Part shown: positions 40,720 to 53,000 of the stretch, in pieces
How positions within the stretch are numbered: position 1 is the stretch's first letter
Layout: every line of letters starts with the position of its first letter
Origin: Anas platyrhynchos
Lineage: Eukaryota > Chordata > Aves > Anseriformes > Anatidae
Length of the DNA: 64,000 nucleotides
Direction: 5' to 3'
Assembly: GCF_047663525.1 (NCBI RefSeq)
Contig: NC_092587.1
Coordinates: 37,501,001-37,565,000, forward strand
Notes under the pieces: model-generated
The model's database searches: none
Seen by the model: only the letters and a program-made list of their open reading frames with translations
Told to the model about the DNA's origin: nothing
Translations under genes and position numbers: made by a program

Positions 40720-42700
40720 CAGCATTCCCATGAAGGCACCCTCCCCTGTCCCAGCTCCACGCTGTTCCCTCGGGTCCTGTCGCTGTCCCCAGAGAGCAGA
40801 GCTCAGCGCCTGCCCCTCTGCTCCCCTCGTGAGGGAGCTGCAGGCCGCCATGAGGCCTCCCCTCAGCCTGCTCTGCTCGGGGCTGAGCAAACCAAGGGGC
40901 CTCAGCTGCTCCTCACACATCTTGTCCTCTAGACCCTTCACCATCTTTGTAGTCTGCCTTTGGGCACTCTAATAGATTTATGTCTAATAGTTTTATCTTC
41001 TGTACTGTGGTGCCTAGAACTGCACACGGTGCTGGAGGTGAGGCCGCCCAGCACAGAGCAGAGCGGGACAATCCCTTCCCTCGCCCGGCTGGCAGTGCTG
41101 GGCCTGATGCACCCCAGGGTGCGGTTGGCCTCCTGGCTGCCAGGGCACACTGCTGGCTCGTCTTCAGCTTGCTGTCAACCAGAACCCCTAGATCCCTTTC
41201 TGTGGGGCTGCCCTCCAGCCTCTCACTCCCCCTTCAGTCTGTACATAAAGCCAGGGCTGCCCCTTCCCAGGTGCAGAATCTGGCACTTGCTCTTGTTAAA
41301 CTTCATATTGTTGATCATTGCCTGGTTCTCTAATTCATCTAGATCTCTCTGCAAGGTCTCTCTGTCCTTGACAGAGTCAATAGTGTCTCCCAATTTAGTA
41401 TGATCTGCAAACTTACTTAAAATGCCATCTAGTCCTACATTCAAGTCATTTATGAAAACACTGAAGAGAACTGGCCCTAAAATGGAGATCTGGGGAACCC
41501 CACTAGTGACTGGACACCAGCCCAATGTAACCCCATTTACTATAACCCTCTGCGACTGACATAGCAGTCAATCATTCACCCATTGTATTATGCATTTATC
41601 TAGCTGTATGCTGGACATTTTGTCCATAGAATCATAGAATGGCTCGGGTTGGAAGCGACCTTAAAGATCATTTAATTCCAACCCCCCTGACATAGGCCAG
41701 GACACCACCCACTATATCGGGTTGCTCAGGGCCTCATCTAACCTAGTCTTGAACACCTCCAGGGATGGGGCATCCACAGCCTCTCTGGGTAACCTGTGCC
41801 AGTGTCCTCCTAACCTCTAATCTCAATCTACCCTCTTTTAGTTTAAAACCAACCCCCCTTGTCCTGTCAATATCTGACTGAGCAAAGAGCTGCTCTCCAT
41901 CTTTTTCAAAAGTCCCCTTCAAGTACTAAAAGGTTGCAACGAGGTCACCCCGGAGCCTTCTCTTCTGTAGGCTGTACAGCTCCAGCTCTCGAAGCCTTTC
42001 TACACAGGAGAGGTTCTCCAGCCCCTTGATCATCCTTTGTGTGTGTGGCCCTCCTCTGGACCACTGTAGCAGATCAACATCCTTCTTGTGCTGGGGCTCC
42101 AGACCTGGACGCAGTACTCCAGGTGGAGCCTCACAAGGGCAGAACAGAGAAGGGGAGAAGGAGTCTGTGTCCAGAAGGATACTGTGAGGAACAGTATTGA
42201 AAGCTTTACTGAAATCCAAAAACATTACATCAACTGGCTTCCCTTGGTCAACTAGATGGGTGACCTTGTCATAAAAGGAAATCAAATTTGATAAGCAGGA
42301 CCTTCCCCCTGTGAACCTGTGCTGGCTATGGCCAGCGACAGTATTGTCCTTCAAGTGTTTTTCAGTAACTCCCAGAATAATTTTCTCCATCATTTTACCA
42401 GGCACTGAAGTGAGACTGACAGGCCTGTAATTACCAGGGTCTTCTTTCTTACCCTTCTTAAAAATTGAAATGGTGTTTGCCAGCTTCAAGTCAACTGGAA
42501 CCTCTCCAGATTCCCCAGACTGTTGAAAAATAATTGAGAGAGGTCTTGCAATGACATCTGCCAGGTCTCTGAGTACCCTGGGATGAATCCCATTGGGCCC
42601 AATAGACTTATATGCACCCAGGTGGTGCAGCAAATCTTGCACAAATTTGGGGTTGGATGGGAGTTTATGGTTCCTGCAGTCACAGTCCTCCAACTATGAG
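40720..42700 (-). mobile_element. CR1 LINE copy A (ORF2 reverse transcriptase to near the 3' end), interrupted by a younger CR1
   Basis: Read on the minus strand from about 42700. Visible reverse-transcriptase blocks are GPNGIHPRVLRDLADV, NYRPVSLTS and FLDFSKAFNTVPHSILLD (ending near 42174). After the inserted element (41627-42167) the frame resumes at 41620 with INDLN- and SKFADH-type blocks within 41223-41525, then the C-terminal MVKGLEDKMCEEQLRPLGLL piece near 40944. The catalytic FADD-type motif reads FADH, and frames are broken in the 3' part, so it is inactive. The 3' end lacks terminal octamers and looks truncated near 40720. Both end points are approximate. Confidence 0.85.
41627..42167 (-). 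mobile_element. CR1 LINE copy B, inserted into copy A
   Basis: The 3' end is sharp: two copies of the reverse-complemented octamer (CATAGAAT CATAGAAT) at 41625-41640, followed by the standard CR1 3' UTR (cgggttggaagcgacctt block). Upstream on the minus strand is the ORF2 C-terminus (MIKGLENLSCVERLRELELY and LQKRRLRGDLVA). The element is 5'-truncated at about 42167. TGTCCA occurs at both junctions (41621-41626 and 42168-42173), consistent with a short target-site duplication, and removing the insert brings the two halves of copy A together. Confidence 0.88.
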
Positions 42701-43143
42701 CCTAGAACAACTGAACACCTACAAAAACAAATCTGGACATCATGCCAGATACCTTCCTACAGCAGCTGTGTCAGCAGGAGGTCTTGTAGATGCCCTTTCA
42801 TTGCAGTTTCACATTACACTTAATCCATCTAACTGTGAGAAGGAATTATTCCCCTTTTCCCAGCATGGGCTGTTGCTACCTTTGCTTGGGCATGAGAACG
42901 ACTGTCCCCTTTCCTTGTCAGCTTGCTGTTATGTTAGAGTTAAGAAAACTTGACATTTCTGCCTTTGAAAGCAAGTACACAAACAAGGATTTGTCTCCAT
43001 TTACCTCCTCACTTGGAAAACACATTTTTCTCAGTTGCTCTCTGTGTGGTCTTATAAACTGGGGTGTTTCAGTGGAAAATTTTTTACTACTTGGGATGTA
43101 TGGACTGTTACCATTTGGGTTATTTTATTGGAAGAAAAACAAA
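42701..43143. other. Unique sequence between two CR1 copies
   Basis: About 440 bp with no recognised repeat or gene. An open frame of 140 codons that starts here merges into the following CR1 and is not a gene. Confidence 0.5.
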
Positions 43144-43698
43144 AGCGCTCTACTCTGCGCTGGTGCGGCCTCACCTCGAGTACTGTGTGCAGTTCTGGGC
43201 ACCACAGTATAAAAAGGACATGAAACTGTTGGAGAGTGTCCAGAGGAGGGCTACGAAGATGGTGAAAGGCCTGGAGGGGAAGACGTACGAGGAACGGCTG
43301 AGGGCACTGGGCCTGTTCAGCCTGGAGAAGAGGAGGCTGAGGGGAGGCCTCATCGCAGTCTACAACTTCCTCGTAAGGGGGTGTCGAGAGGCAGGAGACC
43401 TTTTCTCCATTAACACCAGCGACAGGACCCGCGGGAATGGAGTTAAGCTGAGGCAGGGGAAGTTTAGGCTGGACATCAGGAAGGGGTTCTTCACAGAGAG
43501 AGTGGTTGCACACTGGAACAGGCTCCCCAGGGAAGTGGTCACTGCACCGAGCCTGACTGAATTTAAGAAGAGATTGGACTGTGCACTTAGTCACATGGTC
43601 TGAACTTGGGTAGACCTGTGCGGTGTCAAGAGTTGGACTTGATGATCCTTAAGGGTCCCTTCCAACTCAGGATATTCTATGATTCTATGATTCTATGA
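43144..43698 (+). mobile_element. CR1 LINE copy C, well preserved 3' portion with terminal octamers
   Basis: A continuous open frame (to 43603) reads [77 protein letters not shown] and [16 protein letters not shown], the classical CR1 ORF2 C-terminus. The 3' UTR has 'agttggacttgatgatcctt' and ends in three ATTCTATG units (43675-43698). The intact frame and octamers make it the youngest-looking CR1 in the window. It is 5'-truncated near 43144. Confidence 0.95.
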
Positions 43699-43718
43699 AA
43701 ACAAAACAAACAAAAAAC

Positions 43719-43873
43719 GGGAAGGGAAGGGAAGGGAAGGGAAGGGAAGGGAAGGGAAGGGAAGGGAAGGGAAGGGAAGGGAAGGGAAGGGAAGGGAAGG
43801 GAAGGGAAGGGAAGGGAAGGGAAGGGAAGGGAAGGGAAGGGAAGGGAAGGGAAGGGAAGGGAAGGGAAGGGAA
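43719..43873 (+). repeat. (GGGAA)n microsatellite, about 31 units
   Basis: Perfect pentanucleotide array that starts about 20 bp after the terminal octamers of CR1 copy C, with only an A-rich spacer (AAAACAAAACAAAC type) between them. Artificial GREGK and PSLPF frames across it are not genes. Confidence 0.98.
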
Positions 43874-46224
43874 AGAACATGTACAACGGCTCCAGGCAGC
43901 TTTGGAAAGATCAAAAGCTTCAGGACTACAGCTGAACAACGACAAAAAATCACATTTTCAGTGCTATTGGACTAACAAAGCTAGGACATAAGTTTATACA
44001 GTAAAACATACATTGTACATCTCAACTAAGCTGAAGCCTCTTTTATTTGGAGTATTATACTGATTAACACAGCATTTTATGGAATTATCTAACTTTTTAC
44101 TTTATTGTCACTTTTCTTTATATGTATATAATGTTATTGCAGGAACAGTCTGCTTGCAAATTCCTGTACCACTCTCAGTCTCGATTCCTCAGGGAAATTT
44201 CTACCTTTTTTTTTTTTTTTAATATAAAAATAGATTTTTGCTGTGTTGATGTTAGAAATAACAGATTACTTTTAAAAATTTCTATTCTATTGTAACTAGT
44301 TCTGCCACTCTTACCTAAAGTAGTGTATTTAAATGTATTTTGAGATAATTGCATACAATAAAAGTAGGTGGGAAAAACCTCCTCCTCTCCATTGTCTTGT
44401 GGCAGTTTACATCCTACTAGAAAGACTCCAAAGGGCCCTGGAGAGGAAAGCATGGAGAGGTCTGTGGGCTAGCAAGGCATGCATAGTGAAGTTCTCAGAA
44501 GCACCAGCTGCTGCTTTTATGTTTAAAATCAGGATTATGCTTAAATTTACATCATTACAGCACAAGGGACCAAAGAAGCAGTAGGCAAATAAATAGGCTC
44601 CTGGGGATCCATGAGAAACACAGACTTAAAGCATGGGCCACTTTCTTATGTAGAGCTGCCAGTGCCCCTTTTTCCTCCTTCTTTTGTTACACAGAAAGCT
44701 CCAGCTGTTGCTGTCAGATGAAAGACAGTGTGGTATGAAAGAAGAGCTGATGGAAGACACCAGCTCATCTGCCATCACACGCGCTCATGCTGGGCAATGG
44801 GTTTGGAAGGCGTGCAATCATTTTGTAACTTGCTGTCCCCTACAAAACTCCTCCCATACCACTGACAGTTCTCTCACCACCACACTTCTGCTTCAGCCCA
44901 TGCTCTGCCTCAGCCTCTGAATGTTCCGGGGAGAAGGCAACATATGGTCTAAATGATTTTGCTGTGTACAAAATAAGAAGTACGAACATTTCCACTAGAG
45001 TGGATCAACTCTTAAGCTGCTCCATGAAGAGGATAATTCATGAAGAAGCTACTGGTGACCACAAGAAAGTTGAAGACATATTTATTGAGTCTACTCATGA
45101 AAAGAATGAAAACACAGCAGAAATTAAATAGAACAGCTTGCATAATATTTAGTCTCTTACACTGTTTACAGAATTTGCTTAATGGTATGTATATAAGAAC
45201 AAAAATGACTGTACTATATTCTGTTAATGCCTGTGTGCAATAAATAACTGAAGTTATTTAGAAAGGCTCTGAAGTGGAAAAGCCTCGTGAGCAGAGAAAC
45301 AAAACACAGGCAAAGGTCTAAGGGCTTCACTGGTCGCCCTTCATTATCTCCCAGAGCAAAGAGGCAGTGTCCTTTCCCACCTCTTCAAAGCCCCCTGGAG
45401 GGGTTCTTCAAATGCTAGTGGTGATCCCTGAGGTGGTTGCTGAGGTGAGTATAATGACTTTCTCATTTGTATTTAATTTCCTTGCCCCTTTAAACATCAT
45501 TAGGATGTACACACAACTTTCTTACTGCATCCAGATGCATATAAAACATCCATCTGCACACAACCTGCCATCTCCCATGAATTGGTCAGATTGTAGGATA
45601 GGAAGGGTTCATTTTTCCTGACTTTGGTAATTTTGTTCAGCATGGCCAGATGGATAGCAGTGTTGTGTCAAAGTGCTTCGTGTTGTGATGGTAAAATACT
45701 AGTCACTACACCAGTTCATCATTAAGCAAACACATGAACTTATTTAAATCTCAGTACTTTAACAGTGCCTGCAAGCACCTTAGCAAATCTTCAGGTGACA
45801 TTCTGATCTTTGCCAAAGAGTAAGGCAGCTGTTAGTTCCTCTAACCCGGAAAGCCCAGTGTAGCTGAGAACAATCTCCAGCTGCTGGGTTTCTGGCTTCC
45901 AGAACTATTAACAACCAGATAGGACACAAGATGTCAGCACCTGGTAAATTTTAGTATGCCACAAAATGGATAGGGACTCCTGGAATAATCTAAGAACCCG
46001 CATGCCCAGGGGCTTGGACTGTTGGCCAGTGTGCTCCACAGCATGTCTCTTGTTGTGGTTTTGTGATTTTCATCTCTTTTATGGTCCGTTCATCTTGCCT
46101 TTCAATGAAAACTACACTGTGGGGGCAGTGTGGTAGAGGCAGTATCCACATGGGTCTTGGACCCAGTGTGAAACCAGGAGAGTGTGGGACATAGGTGCTG
46201 GTCCAGGAACTGGGAACCACCCCC
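43874..46224. other. Intergenic, no gene recognised
   Basis: Unique sequence with a T run at 44207-44220 and short open frames only. Nothing resembles a known exon or repeat. Confidence 0.6.
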
Positions 46225-46462
46225 AGCCATTGAAAAGGAAATTTTTAATGTGGTGAGGCACTGGAAGGGGTTGCCCAGAGCAGCTGTTGATGTTCCATCC
46301 CTGGAGGTGCTCAAGGCCAGGCTGGATGGGGCTTTGGGCAACCTGGTGTGGAGGGAGGTGTCCCTGCCATGGCAGGGGGCTGGAGCTGAGTGGGTGTTTA
46401 GGGCCCTTCCAAACGGAGCCGTTCTGGATTCTATGGTTCCATGGTTCCACGATTCTATGAAT
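46225..46462 (+). mobile_element. CR1 LINE, short 3'-end copy
   Basis: Reads VVRHWKGLPRAAVDVPSLEV and LKARLDGALGNLV, the CR1 ORF2 C-terminus, then a short 3' UTR ending in decayed octamers (ATTCTATGGTTCCATGG followed by ATTCTATG). It lies about 220 bp upstream of the CPSF6 CpG island. Confidence 0.92.
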
Positions 46463-46954
46463 CAACTTGTGAACAGCACTCCACACTTTCATTCCAGTGA
46501 CCTTTTTGCGTTATTTTCACGCGGTCTGAAGAAAAAACGAGTTATTTTGTCAGGTCAGAAGGTACAGAAGGTGTGCGTGGGTGTTTTTTGTTGTTATTTT
46601 TTGGGGCATGCAACACGATGCCCAACACAGTACGTTATCCGTGGTGAATAACACTGTGTATGTGGTGCATTAGGGGCTGCTGGCGGGTTTGGGACCAGCA
46701 GGGGCTCTGCGCAGCCCCCACCCCCCCTCCGCCGCCTCACGGGGCGAGCCCCGCGCCTCAGCCCGACATGGCGGCGGCGGGAGGAGGGGGGGGGGGGGGC
46801 AGCGACCCCCAGCGCGGGTAGGGCGGGAAGGGGGGGACGGAAGCGGGCGCGGAAGTGACGCCGCGGCCCCTCCCCCGCCCCCTCCCTCCCCCTCCCGGCG
46901 GCGGCGGAGCCGGGCGCGGCTGGCGGCGGCCCCGAGGCGCGGCCGGGCGGGATC

Positions 46955-47014
46955 ATGGCGGACGGCGTGGACCACATCGACATCTACGCCGATGTGGGCG
47001 AGGAGTTCAACCAG
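46955..47014 (+). CDS. CPSF6: CPSF6 coding exon 1 (residues 1-20)
   Basis: Encodes [20 protein letters not shown] and ends with the donor CAG|GTACGG, phase 0. The ATG lies in GATCATGG context (purine three bases before, G after). This acidic N-terminal block matches the vertebrate protein as I remember it. The open frame continues into the intron to 47875, but that extension is not coding. Confidence 0.97.
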
Positions 47015-50000
47015 GTACGGACCGGGCCCCGCACGGCTCCGCTCCGCTCGGCCGGGCTCGGCTCGGCCCCGCCTTCGCCGCCCGCAGGGCCCCCAGCGCG
47101 GCTCCACGGCCCGGCCGGGCCTCCCCGCCGCCATTGTGCCTGCACCGGGAGGGGGCGGGGAGGGGAGGGAGGGGAAGGGAAGGGAAGGGAAGGGAAGGGA
47201 AGGGAAGGGGGCCCGGCCGCTGAGCGCAGCTCCCCGGTGGGCACGGAGCAAGGTGCCGCCAGCAGCGCCTTCCTCCCGCCTTCCTTCCCTTTCCTTCCCC
47301 TCCCCTCCCGTCCCCTCCCCGGTGCCGTTCCCCGGCCCCCCCCCGGTGGTGGCAGGGCCGGGCCGCTGCCATTGTTCGCAGGCGGAGGGAAAGCAGCAGC
47401 AAACAGCAGCAAACAGCTTCCCGGCCACCCGCCCGCTGCGGGGGAGGCCCAACGAGTGGCAGCTTCACTTTGCAGCACAGGGGAAAGAAGCTGCCCTCTG
47501 CTTTGTTTATTTATTTTGCTCTCGTTGTTCTGTACTTTAAAAAAAAATACAAACGCATCTCTCCGTAAGAGGAGATTTATTTTGATGAGGAAGCCGCGCA
47601 GAACTTCCGCGGGCTCCAAGTGGCCGACTTTGCTAGTTCTGTCCTGCCCCCTCCTCCGCTTTCCCTCCAAAATCCGCTTTTTTGCGGTGCCTTGGCGTGC
47701 CAGCTGGCCTGCTCGCGATTTCTGCCCTTCCCCAGGTTGTGCCGCCCCAGATCGCGTTGTTCCTGACCTAGAATGGCAGGAACCAAGCACAACTCCGCTC
47801 TCACAGGTTTACCGGGCTCACCGAGTGGTGCCCAGTGCCTGCCCGCCCCCCAGAGAACTGGGAGACAGATACTAGGTTATGGGATTCAGAGTTAGTCGTG
47901 CTGACAACCTAAAGCCATCTCAGGAAACTTTATTTCTTGCAGCCGAAGACCAGTTACAGGAATTTAAGTGGGGCTGAACCTCAGCACAAATGCCATTTAG
48001 CATATGAGTGCATCCCATCAGCTTCTGTATTAATTTTGGCTTTGTTTTGGACATTTCCAGGTGAAGTACTGATAACGAATCAAGTTTTCCTGAAAAACTA
48101 AGTTGAGTCCAGTAATGTTTCATTCATATATGCAGAAGCCCTCGAAGCAGAGCAGTTCCTGGCTGGAAGCACAGCGCGCACATATGCTGCCAGAGCAAAA
48201 CCGACGGGGGTTCTCTGTGCACCTCGGTCCTGGGCTACTCAGTGCTGGTTGATCCCAGTATCACCTGTAGGCACGTTGCTAGGAAGGCTGTTGGCACAAA
48301 TGAAGACGATCTTGTGGTAGCTTAGCTTCTTCCATCTGTGAGGGATTCCTTTTGCTCTTTTCACCGTGCTCACCCCAGTTGCAATCCCGCTAGGGCTAAA
48401 TTTTTGCAAGCTGATGCTTCCCTACTTCTTGAGTCGTGCAGAGTAGAAAATAGGGGAGAAAAGTGAGAAGGGACTGGTGCCCATTTTTTCTCAGCTTGGT
48501 TCTTTTATCTCATTTTTGTAAAATTTGGCTGTTTATTCTCTTCCAAGTTTGATTTTTGAGACTTTGATCTTGTCTCACGACCTGCTCAGTTGAGCTGTGC
48601 TACATTAAAATAGAAATTTGTACTGGGGGTGATTGACACCTCTGCACTTCCCCATTTCCTTCTGAGAAGCATGAACAAAAGCTGGTTGTTACCGCCTACG
48701 GTGTTACTACCTTTAATCCTGACGTCCTTGTGATAGGCCCTCTTGAAACTTCTGCTCATGGCTTCTGATTTGAAGCTGACAGCTTAAATTGATGGCACGG
48801 AGGACGTGGTTCAGCAGAGCTGTGCAGGGGTGAAGATGACAGGTAGCAAATGCTGTGGGGAGAAAACAGTGGAATTGATGGCAACTTGGGTAGCAGGCAT
48901 CTTAAGGGGTGCTGTGTTTGAAAGGAAAGTTTGCTTGATAAGTAAAACAATCAACTGTTGTTCTTGAATTCGGTGGTTCACTTCCTCAATATTCATTTGA
49001 ATTAGGCTGCAGGAACCTTTTCCAAAAGTTTTGTCAGTAGCAGGGATGAAAAAATCTAATTTGTCAGTTTTTTGGTTGTCTTTGGACAGCACAACTGTAT
49101 TTTGAACAAAGCCAGGACAAAACTTTTGGTTGTGTCTGTAGTAAGGAGATCTTTTAGGGCTTGTGGCTTGATGAGCTTCCCTTCATTGCCCTGTCCTGTT
49201 CCGGGCCTCGAGGTGCTCGTCCTCGGGGATATTTTTAATGCCTTTGTCCGGGGGGCGGGAAGATGTTCCACTTGATTAGCAGTAAATGAGCCACAGGCTA
49301 GAAGGGTGAAGTAAAGACCACAGCCCGTGGGGTTCCAGGCTGGCTGAGCTGAATGAAAGCTGAGGACTGGCTTGCAACCAGCCATAGGTTGCAAAGAGCT
49401 GGCTGACTTGACTCCAAGTCAGAGCTGTTCAGCGAGAGCTCTTCTTTCCATCCCATCTGGAGCTCATCAGAACTGTGTCTGCGATGCCTCTTCCCCTTTC
49501 ATTAACTTATTGTTCATCATCCTCTTGTCCTTGTGCTTACAGCTTTACTTCACTTGGCTCCCGCCAATTGCATCTAACTTTTTTTTTTTATTGTATTTCC
49601 TTTTTTGGGTACTTTACTTGACTCATTTTTTATTTTCTTCTTTGAAGCTGGCTTCTCCACCCAGGAGCCTTTCACGTTAAGTGTAGGGTCTTGTTCTGAG
49701 ATGAGCTTCTGAAACGCAGCGCTCCCTGCACGCGTAGCTGGTGACCTGTAAGAAGCAGGAATTGCTGTTCCAGGGAATGCATACGAATACACACATAATT
49801 AAACTATTTTAAAAACACACAGTATTTACTGCCAGCTTAATCAGCATGTATCTCTGCTTTACTGTTACATCATCTGCGTGATCGGAAGGATCTCTTGCTG
49901 GGGCAAAAAGGCTTTCTTGTTTATACTATGGTAAGTGTAGTTGCATCGTGGGTTTATCTGACTGTGCCTTGAAGAGTTCTGGTTTGATAATTAAATCCTA

Positions 50001-53000
50001 ACAAATGAGAAATTAAAGAGTTCTGACTTTGTATTTTGTAGCTGGCTAGTAGAAGTGCTTTAGATGGAGTAAGCAGCTAGGAGGCTGAAAGCTTCTGTGG
50101 CTGCAGAGTCCTGGGAACATGTCACTCTGTTGCCTCGTGGTCTGGAGCAGCAAAAGACAAAAACTATTTTGTCTAATACATAATAAAAGCTGAGAGTGGT
50201 TGGGTCTGTAGTGTAAATGGGAATCTTATGGCCCGACAAACGTGTCCCCATCGTAGATGTTCCTGCCACAGACAGCGTGTTCTTTCCGACACACCAAGGG
50301 CCTGCTGTTCTGTTAGACTTCCAGCTTCTGCGTTCGGGCGCTAATCAGAACCAGAAGGGTTTCTGCCTGTTTCTTGTGATTTTTTTTTTGGACTACCACT
50401 GTTTTTTAAAGTGAGTTTGCTAACATGTATTTCGAGTTTTTTACTCCATGCATTGTAATTTTGAATTGGCAAAAGTAGTAAAGGAGAAGATGGATAACTT
50501 GCTTTTTATTAACTGAGTGCTTTTTTCAGAAATTATAGTGATTATTTTCATGAAATTTTGTCACTTCTGTCATCTTGGGGATGTAATTTAGCACTTGACT
50601 CTCACATTGAACAGAGGGAAGAAGCAGATCTGAGAGATGCATATACTGTTCAAAGAAATTATACCCCTGAAAAATAAGGCAGCATTTTCCAAAACAGCCT
50701 TGGGTAAAGGGGGAGAGAGACCAATTCTCTGCTGCAACTCGCAGTATGGCTGCTAAGTTTCAGAAAGAAGTAACACTTAATTTGTCCCTTCTGCAGATGA
50801 CTGTGATGTTCCATGTGTTTGCCTTTCATTTCTGAATGTTGCAAAACACTGTGAGCGTAATTAAAATGTAAAATACCGGGGAGGGGCCGAGTAACTGGTA
50901 GCGTGACAGCTGGTCTGGGGTGAGTTTTTTATGGTGTATCTTTCCAATGCCCTTTTTGTTCCCCCAATGCCAGTCAAATAGCCCTGAATGGGGAATTTCA
51001 GACCCGATTTTGCAGAGCAAATGATCTGAGGTTTCAGACAGCAGCCTGTTTCTTGGCGTGTTTATCAGCAGGGTTGTGAATGGCTGTAACTGAGCAGAAA
51101 CCATTTCTTCTTGTGCTTGCTCTTCTTTTAACTGAGGAAGTCAGGTGATGTCAGAGCCAGCAATGTGACATGCGTGGCACATTTACTTCTCCAGCCTCAG
51201 CTATTTGAGCAGGGCTTCCTGTATTCCTTCTTACTCATCTGCATCTAGGAGAGAAGAGCGTGTTGGGGTGAGTTTCCATGGTCCGCGTGTGAAGGAGGAA
51301 GGGGTTTTTGGATCTTGGGTAACAGCCGTTGAGAGATCTCGGGTCTCTTCTATCTACACCTGCAGCTGCTGACTCAGATCACTCTTAATCATCTAACCAC
51401 ATGCCTTGTTGACTGACTGCTGAGTGAATTCCACGCTGGCTGCAAAACCAGCACGATGTGAGGAGAGACTGTAGTGAGCAGCATCAGGTTTGCTGCTGCG
51501 TCGTTACTGAGTTAAATCAGGGCACTGATGCTGTCAGGCAAGCTGACAAAGAGATTACATTCAACGTGCAGCGCCCAGGTAATTCTCTCTCCTTTGACGG
51601 TGATCCGAAAGCCTGTATAATAGGAACTTGATCCATTTCAGAGGAGTTTCTCGCTGCTGAGGAGGTGCAGCAGAGCTGTGGACTGCTAACTGCTCTGGTG
51701 GGTACTTGGCAATGCTGAGCTCAGCCTTCTCAGAGAGAGGTTGGTGTATCTCTGCCGTAAGACTGGTGGCTGCTTGTTTGGATCTGTCTACCAGGACCAA
51801 ATTCTACTTCCCTGAAGTCATCACCCCCACACAAATGGGCAGAATTACTCCACGTTCAGCAGAGGATTTCCTTAATTGCCTCGTGACATCAGCCGTAATC
51901 TCCCTGTCAGGTACCGTGTCCCAGCCTGTCCCAGGCGGTTCTTTGAACCTCCTTTCATTAATTGTGATGATAGGAGGAATCAAACTGACAGAGAGCTGGG
52001 CACACTCAGGGAAAATATGAAACTCTTACTGAATGTGGCCAAAATAAACTTACCTCAAACGACGTTGATTTCCTGTTGAAGTTCAGGGTATGTGGGGCCT
52101 GTGCAGTTTACTGAGGATCAAATCTGCTTGACTGATGCTGCCGAAACTTTGCGTATCAGGTTTTGTTTTTTATTGTAGCGCTATCCTCTTGGCAGGAGTA
52201 GCACTTGATAATGAATGTTTTTATGCTTCCAAGAGAGCTGATCATCTGATGATGATTGTGAATATAGGAGGTTTTCAACCAAGTTTGCCGGCTTTGCAGT
52301 CTGTTTTCTGTGAAATCCAAGTTGATTCTCTGATCACCGTATCTGGTATCCGGAGCTGTTCTATCTGAGATGGTTACGTGGGTTTGTAGATGCACATTCA
52401 CCAGATAGCAGCCCCTGAAATACCTCCAATATCAAAACTTGGAGAAGCAGTTTCTGTGCTGGATCGGCGTGGAAGAGTCCAGGAACCCTCTGCAGTTGTT
52501 TGAAGCACAACCTCTGTGTATGGCAAAACCACTTCCAGAAGTCACTATATAAGCTTTGAAGGTTAACGTTAAACACTGCTCAACCTGTGCCAGTGCCTCA
52601 CCACCCTCATAGTGAAGAATTCCTTCCTTTTATCTAATCTAAACCTACCCTCTTTTAGTTTAAAGCCATTCCCTTGTGTCCTGTCACTACACTCCCTGAC
52701 AGAGCCACCTTTCCTGCAGGCCCCCTTTGGGTACAGGAAGGCCGCTGTAAGGTCTCCCCAGAGCCTTCTCCTCTCCAGACTGAACAACCCCAACTCCCTC
52801 AGCCTGTTCCCACAGGAGAGGTGCTCCAGCCCTCTGAGCATCCTCGTGGCCCTTCTCTGGACTTGCTCCGGTGTACGATGAGTATGATGGATGCCTTTGT
52901 ATAAGATGACAAATTGAAAGTATCGCGAGAAGTCTTTGAAAAGTAATTCCTTAATGCAAATCTGCACCACCTATTCATTCCTGTTTGGAATTAAGCAGTT

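Larger units (their letters stand above)
46680..47460 (+). promoter_or_regulatory. CPSF6: CpG-island promoter of CPSF6
   Basis: Very GC- and CpG-rich from about 46680 to 47460. It includes a GCGGAAGTGACGCC block at 46849-46862 that combines an ETS (GGAAGT) and an ATF/CREB half-site (TGACG), and a GACATGGCGGCGGC block near 46765-46778 resembling a YY1 site. There is no TATA box. This is the usual layout of a housekeeping promoter, and it fits a gene encoding a general RNA 3'-processing factor. The start site is probably between about 46780 and 46930. Confidence 0.8.

Noticed and set aside
41926..42693. A 255-codon frame as a host gene
   Set aside because: It is CR1 reverse transcriptase joined by chance to the C-terminal part of an inserted second CR1.
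43064..43603. A 180-codon frame as a host gene
   Set aside because: It is the CR1 ORF2 C-terminus; the first ~25 codons are unrelated flank.
43677..43991. GREGK and PSLPF frames
   Set aside because: Translations of the (GGGAA)n array.
46594..47875. Frames of 120-306 codons around CPSF6 exon 1
   Set aside because: Only the first 20 codons of the 46955 frame are coding; the rest reads into intron 1, and others are shadows of the GC-rich island.
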